This document shows positions 62,112-64,000 of a stretch of 64,000 nucleotides of DNA, piece by piece. Below the pieces are notes generated by a model. The model had not been told where the DNA came from. It was given only the letters and a program-made list of their open reading frames with translations, and ran no database searches. The DNA is from JAOAFX01 sp049700315 (GTDB taxonomy: Bacteria > Hydrothermota > Tepidihabitantia > SM23-42 > JAOAFX01). The translations under genes and the position numbers were made by a program. Within the stretch, counting starts at the first letter, position 1. Each line of letters starts with the position of its first letter. The stretch covers positions 12,217-76,216 of the forward strand of contig JBNAVN010000005.1 of assembly GCA_049700315.1 (NCBI GenBank). The letters are read 5' to 3'.

Positions 62112-62411
62112 ATGGAACTATTTCAACTTACAAAAATCCCAAAAGTTTTAGGTGCAGGGCTGGCAACTTATGATGGTTTCATAATAGATAGCCAATTCGC
62201 CCACGGTTATGATGCAGAGAAATTTGGAGCAATGTCAGCAAAGATTGTGAATCAAATAAGAAAAAATTTTGAAAGAGAGAATGCATCAATTGTCTTATAC
62301 ACAGAAAATATCGTTTTTCTTGCCAAGGCAAAGAATGAGGGGATACTCTTTGTCATTGCCGACAAGGATGCAAACTTAGGATTGATCAAAATAAAATTTG
62401 AAAAGATGTAG
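62112..62411 (+). CDS. Small Roadblock/LC7-like protein
   Basis: 99 aa. A single domain with the fold pattern of Roadblock proteins: KVLGAGLATYDGFIIDSQFA, then a helix EKFGAMSAKIVNQIRKNF and strands ASIVLYTENIVFLAKAKNEG and ILFVIADKDANLGLIK. It lies 4 bases after the TPR-Roadblock gene and could dimerise with that domain. Last gene of the cluster before a palindrome. Confidence 0.78.
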   Translation: MELFQLTKIPKVLGAGLATYDGFIIDSQFAHGYDAEKFGAMSAKIVNQIRKNFERENASIVLYTENIVFLAKAKNEGILFVIADKDANLGLIKIKFEKM

Positions 62412-62412
62412 G

Positions 62413-62430
62413 GCAAACCTTTAGGTTTGC
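62413..62430. repeat. Palindrome with TTTA loop after Roadblock gene
   Basis: GCAAACC-TTTA-GGTTTGC, a 7-bp stem directly after the stop codon. It has the same loop as the two palindromes at 33052-33105, with a different but fully paired stem. Possibly an mRNA end for the chemosensory operon. Confidence 0.55.
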
Positions 62431-62454
62431 AAAACATACTACAATAATCATCTT

Positions 62455-63162
62455 ATGAAGAGATTTCTGCCAATTTTTTTGTTATTCATACCATATATAA
62501 ATTGTTCTACGAAAGTACAGCAAAATACAAGCAGTTATGCATTAGCGCGCAGGCAGATGGTTGAAGAACAGATCATTGCACGCGGGATTAAAGATTCAAA
62601 TGTCATAAATGCAATGCTAAAAGTTGAAAGACACAGGTTCGTGCCAAGAGAATACGAAAGATATGCATATATGGATGGACCATTGCCAATCGGTGAGGGT
62701 CAGACAATTTCACAGCCTTATATTGTAGCACTTATGACCGAAGTCCTGCAATTAAGAAAAGGGGAGAGGGTCTTAGAAATTGGAACAGGTTCTGGTTATC
62801 AGGCTGCTGTTCTTTCTTTAATTGTAAAAGAAGTTTATACAATAGAGATTATTCCTTCCCTTGCAAAATCTGCACAACAAAGGTTTGAAAGTCTTGGTTA
62901 TAAAAATGTATATGTAAAATGTGGGGATGGATTTTTAGGCTGGTCTGAAAAGGCACCATTTGATGGTATTATAATCACCTGTTCTGCACCAAGGGTTCCT
63001 GAGCCTTTGATTGAGCAACTTGCAGAAGGTGGAAGGCTCGTTATGCCTGAAGGTGATGAATTCCAGATGCTTGTTTTATACAAAAAAATTAAAGGTAAAT
63101 TAGAAAAGGAAGAGCTCATCCCGGTCCGCTTCGTCCCGATGAAGGGAAAGATAAGGCAATAA
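62455..63162 (+). CDS. Exported protein-L-isoaspartate O-methyltransferase
   Basis: 235 aa. A hydrophobic leader (FLPIFLLFIPYIN) ends at a Cys (residue 17), so it looks exported and perhaps lipidated, though the lipobox is weak. The enzyme follows with family segments RHRFVPREYERYAYMDGPLP, IGEGQTISQPYIVALM, the SAM loop RVLEIGTGSGYQAAVLS and ITCSAPRVPEPLIEQLAEGG. It would repair isoaspartyl residues in envelope proteins, but needs SAM outside the cytoplasm. A cytoplasmic form starting further in cannot be excluded. Confidence 0.85.
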   Translation: MKRFLPIFLLFIPYINCSTKVQQNTSSYALARRQMVEEQIIARGIKDSNVINAMLKVERHRFVPREYERYAYMDGPLPIGEGQTISQPYIVALMTEVLQLRKGERVLEIGTGSGYQAAVLSLIVKEVYTIEIIPSLAKSAQQRFESLGYKNVYVKCGDGFLGWSEKAPFDGIIITCSAPRVPEPLIEQLAEGGRLVMPEGDEFQMLVLYKKIKGKLEKEELIPVRFVPMKGKIRQ

Positions 63163-63311
63163 AATATAAAAGATAGCCCATTTTAACTCAAAATTGGACT
63201 AAAAATTATTAAAATTGCTTGTTTGCAGCATTGTGTATTTAAAGGGTATCAGATTTTCAATGAACGGAATACCCGTTAGAGTGATAGTATTATTCCTAAT
63301 TCGCCGTTCCC
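63163..63311. other. Short region before the broken PHP-type gene
   Basis: 149 bases with no promoter, terminator or gene-like frame that I can support. It may include decayed upstream coding sequence of the following pseudogene: a frame just 5' (PNSPFPWGL) runs into the ATG region out of phase. Confidence 0.35.
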
Positions 63312-63990
63312 ATGGGGCTTGACTATCCGTGGGAGGGCAACTGGCAACATAGCGACCCTAATTGGTTTGATTTTTACGGCAACGAGGTAAAATTATGGGA
63401 TAAAAGGATGAGTTATTGCTTATCGCCGCGTAGTGATACAACTTTAGGCGGAGAATTTAGGAAAATTTTTATTATAGGTGGCAGTGATACTCATGGAGGA
63501 TGTAACTATAATTGCGGAGAAAGTGATGCTCATGACTGTGTCTTTGGTAATTTCCGCACCGCAGTTTACTGCCCCGGAGGTTTAACACGGGATAATATTT
63601 TGAATGGCTTGAAAATGGGCAGGAGTGTTGTCACTGATGGACCGATGATGATTTTTGGTCTGGATATGAACAATGATGGTGATATTTATGATGCTGTTGA
63701 TTTGATGATTGGGGATGGTGATAATAATGAAGATGGATGCATTGATGTTAAGGCACGACTCTTTGGTGCCTGTGCTGATTCCGGTTCAGGGGGTGTGCTT
63801 AATCAAACTTCTTATCTCAATTTTCTTTTTCAATGGAAGTCAAACAGTTTATTTGGGCCGGTTGATTCAATTGTTTTGTATCTATGATTTGTATTGTTTT
63901 GCCCGTGATGAGGCAAGAGTTGGGCTGCCTCTTTACTTTTCTACCTTTGCAGGGGATTTATATGCAAAACTCGTGCCTGAAATTTTTTAA
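63312..63990 (+). pseudogene. Fragment of a PHP-type (CehA/McbA-like) exported metallohydrolase, frameshifted
   Basis: The open frame 63312-63887 (191 aa) contains FIIGGSDTHGGCNYN and RTAVYCPGGLTRDNILNGLK, then GRSVVTDGPMMIFGLDMNND. This is the C-terminal part of PHP-domain proteins of the CehA/McbA kind, with a metal-binding SDxHG. The N-terminal half is missing, and an in-frame stop lies 13 bases before the ATG. The frame ends at 63887, but the next phase continues as RDEARVGLPLYFSTFAGDLY to 63990, so a single-base shift near 63870-63885 is likely. A sequencing or assembly error is the alternative. Confidence 0.6.
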
Positions 63991-64000
63991 AGAAGTGCAA

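Overview
The window reads as one contiguous, gene-dense stretch of an AT-rich bacterial chromosome. It is mostly housekeeping genes in short, tightly overlapping operons, with no phage, IS element or CRISPR array visible. A diderm cell is suggested by a YidC with a large periplasmic domain, predicted lipoproteins and three exported proteins ending in type IX-like (FlgD/Por) sorting domains. LVIVD and GG...YLIKTD repeat proteins with such tails, anaerobic-style metabolism (PPDK, an Rnf-type complex, IspG) and the promoter style make candidate phylum WOR-3/Stahlbacteria or a relative my best guess. That placement is inference; no 16S or marker phylogeny was possible.

Layout. 1-2.2 kb: two exported repeat proteins. 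2.6 kb: tRNA-Cys (- strand), divergent from murA-ispG-GATase-M24 peptidase (2.8-7.0 kb). 6.97-7.09 kb: a promoter plus a very GC-rich hairpin that look like a small RNA gene. 7.1-13.1 kb (-): HD-domain protein-glyQ-glyS-aspS-recO. 13.2-14.6 kb (-): a sorting-domain protein. 14.9-19.2 kb: rpmH-rnpA-yidD-yidC-khpB-mnmE. 19.2-24.9 kb (-): GT39-like glycosyltransferase; zinc ribbon/PTS IIA; argS-rsfS-LytR_C-GlmU-like uridylyltransferase. 25.1-28.6 kb: livHMGF. 28.9-33.0 kb: a cyclic-2,3-diphosphoglycerate-synthetase-like P-loop protein and pyruvate phosphate dikinase. 33.1 kb (-): LUD protein. 34.0-37.6 kb: pdxJ-secD-secF-pgpA. 37.7-45.1 kb (-): rnfC-D-G-E-A, then a UvrD-family helicase and a class V aminotransferase. 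45.2-51.3 kb: lipoprotein, LysM protein, phoH-pgpH-ybeY and two DUF21/CBS proteins. 51.4 kb: tRNA-Phe and an EamA transporter. 52.4-62.4 kb: a chemosensory-type cluster. 62.5 kb: an exported isoaspartyl methyltransferase, then a broken PHP-type gene at the right end.

Three things stand out. (1) The 52.4-62.4 kb cluster encodes an apparently soluble receptor with two MCP-like hairpins fused to a family-5 solute-binding (OppA/DppA) domain. It is followed by CheW, CheY, a P2-less CheA, CheC, a large TPR protein and two Roadblock/LC7 proteins, with no CheR, CheB, CheD or flagellar genes. This is the best candidate for an undescribed signalling system. (2) The Rnf operon has no rnfB. Its RnfA and RnfE lack three of the four cysteines that hold the intramembrane [2Fe-2S] cluster, and its RnfG carries two FMN-binding domains. 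(3) Sixteen promoter candidates share TTGAC(A/T) or a near match, a spacer of exactly 16 bases and a -10 box. At eight of them the start codon lies only 5-8 bases after the -10 box, and at a ninth 9 bases after it. This points to widespread leaderless mRNAs for first genes, while internal genes often have Shine-Dalgarno sites or overlapping starts.
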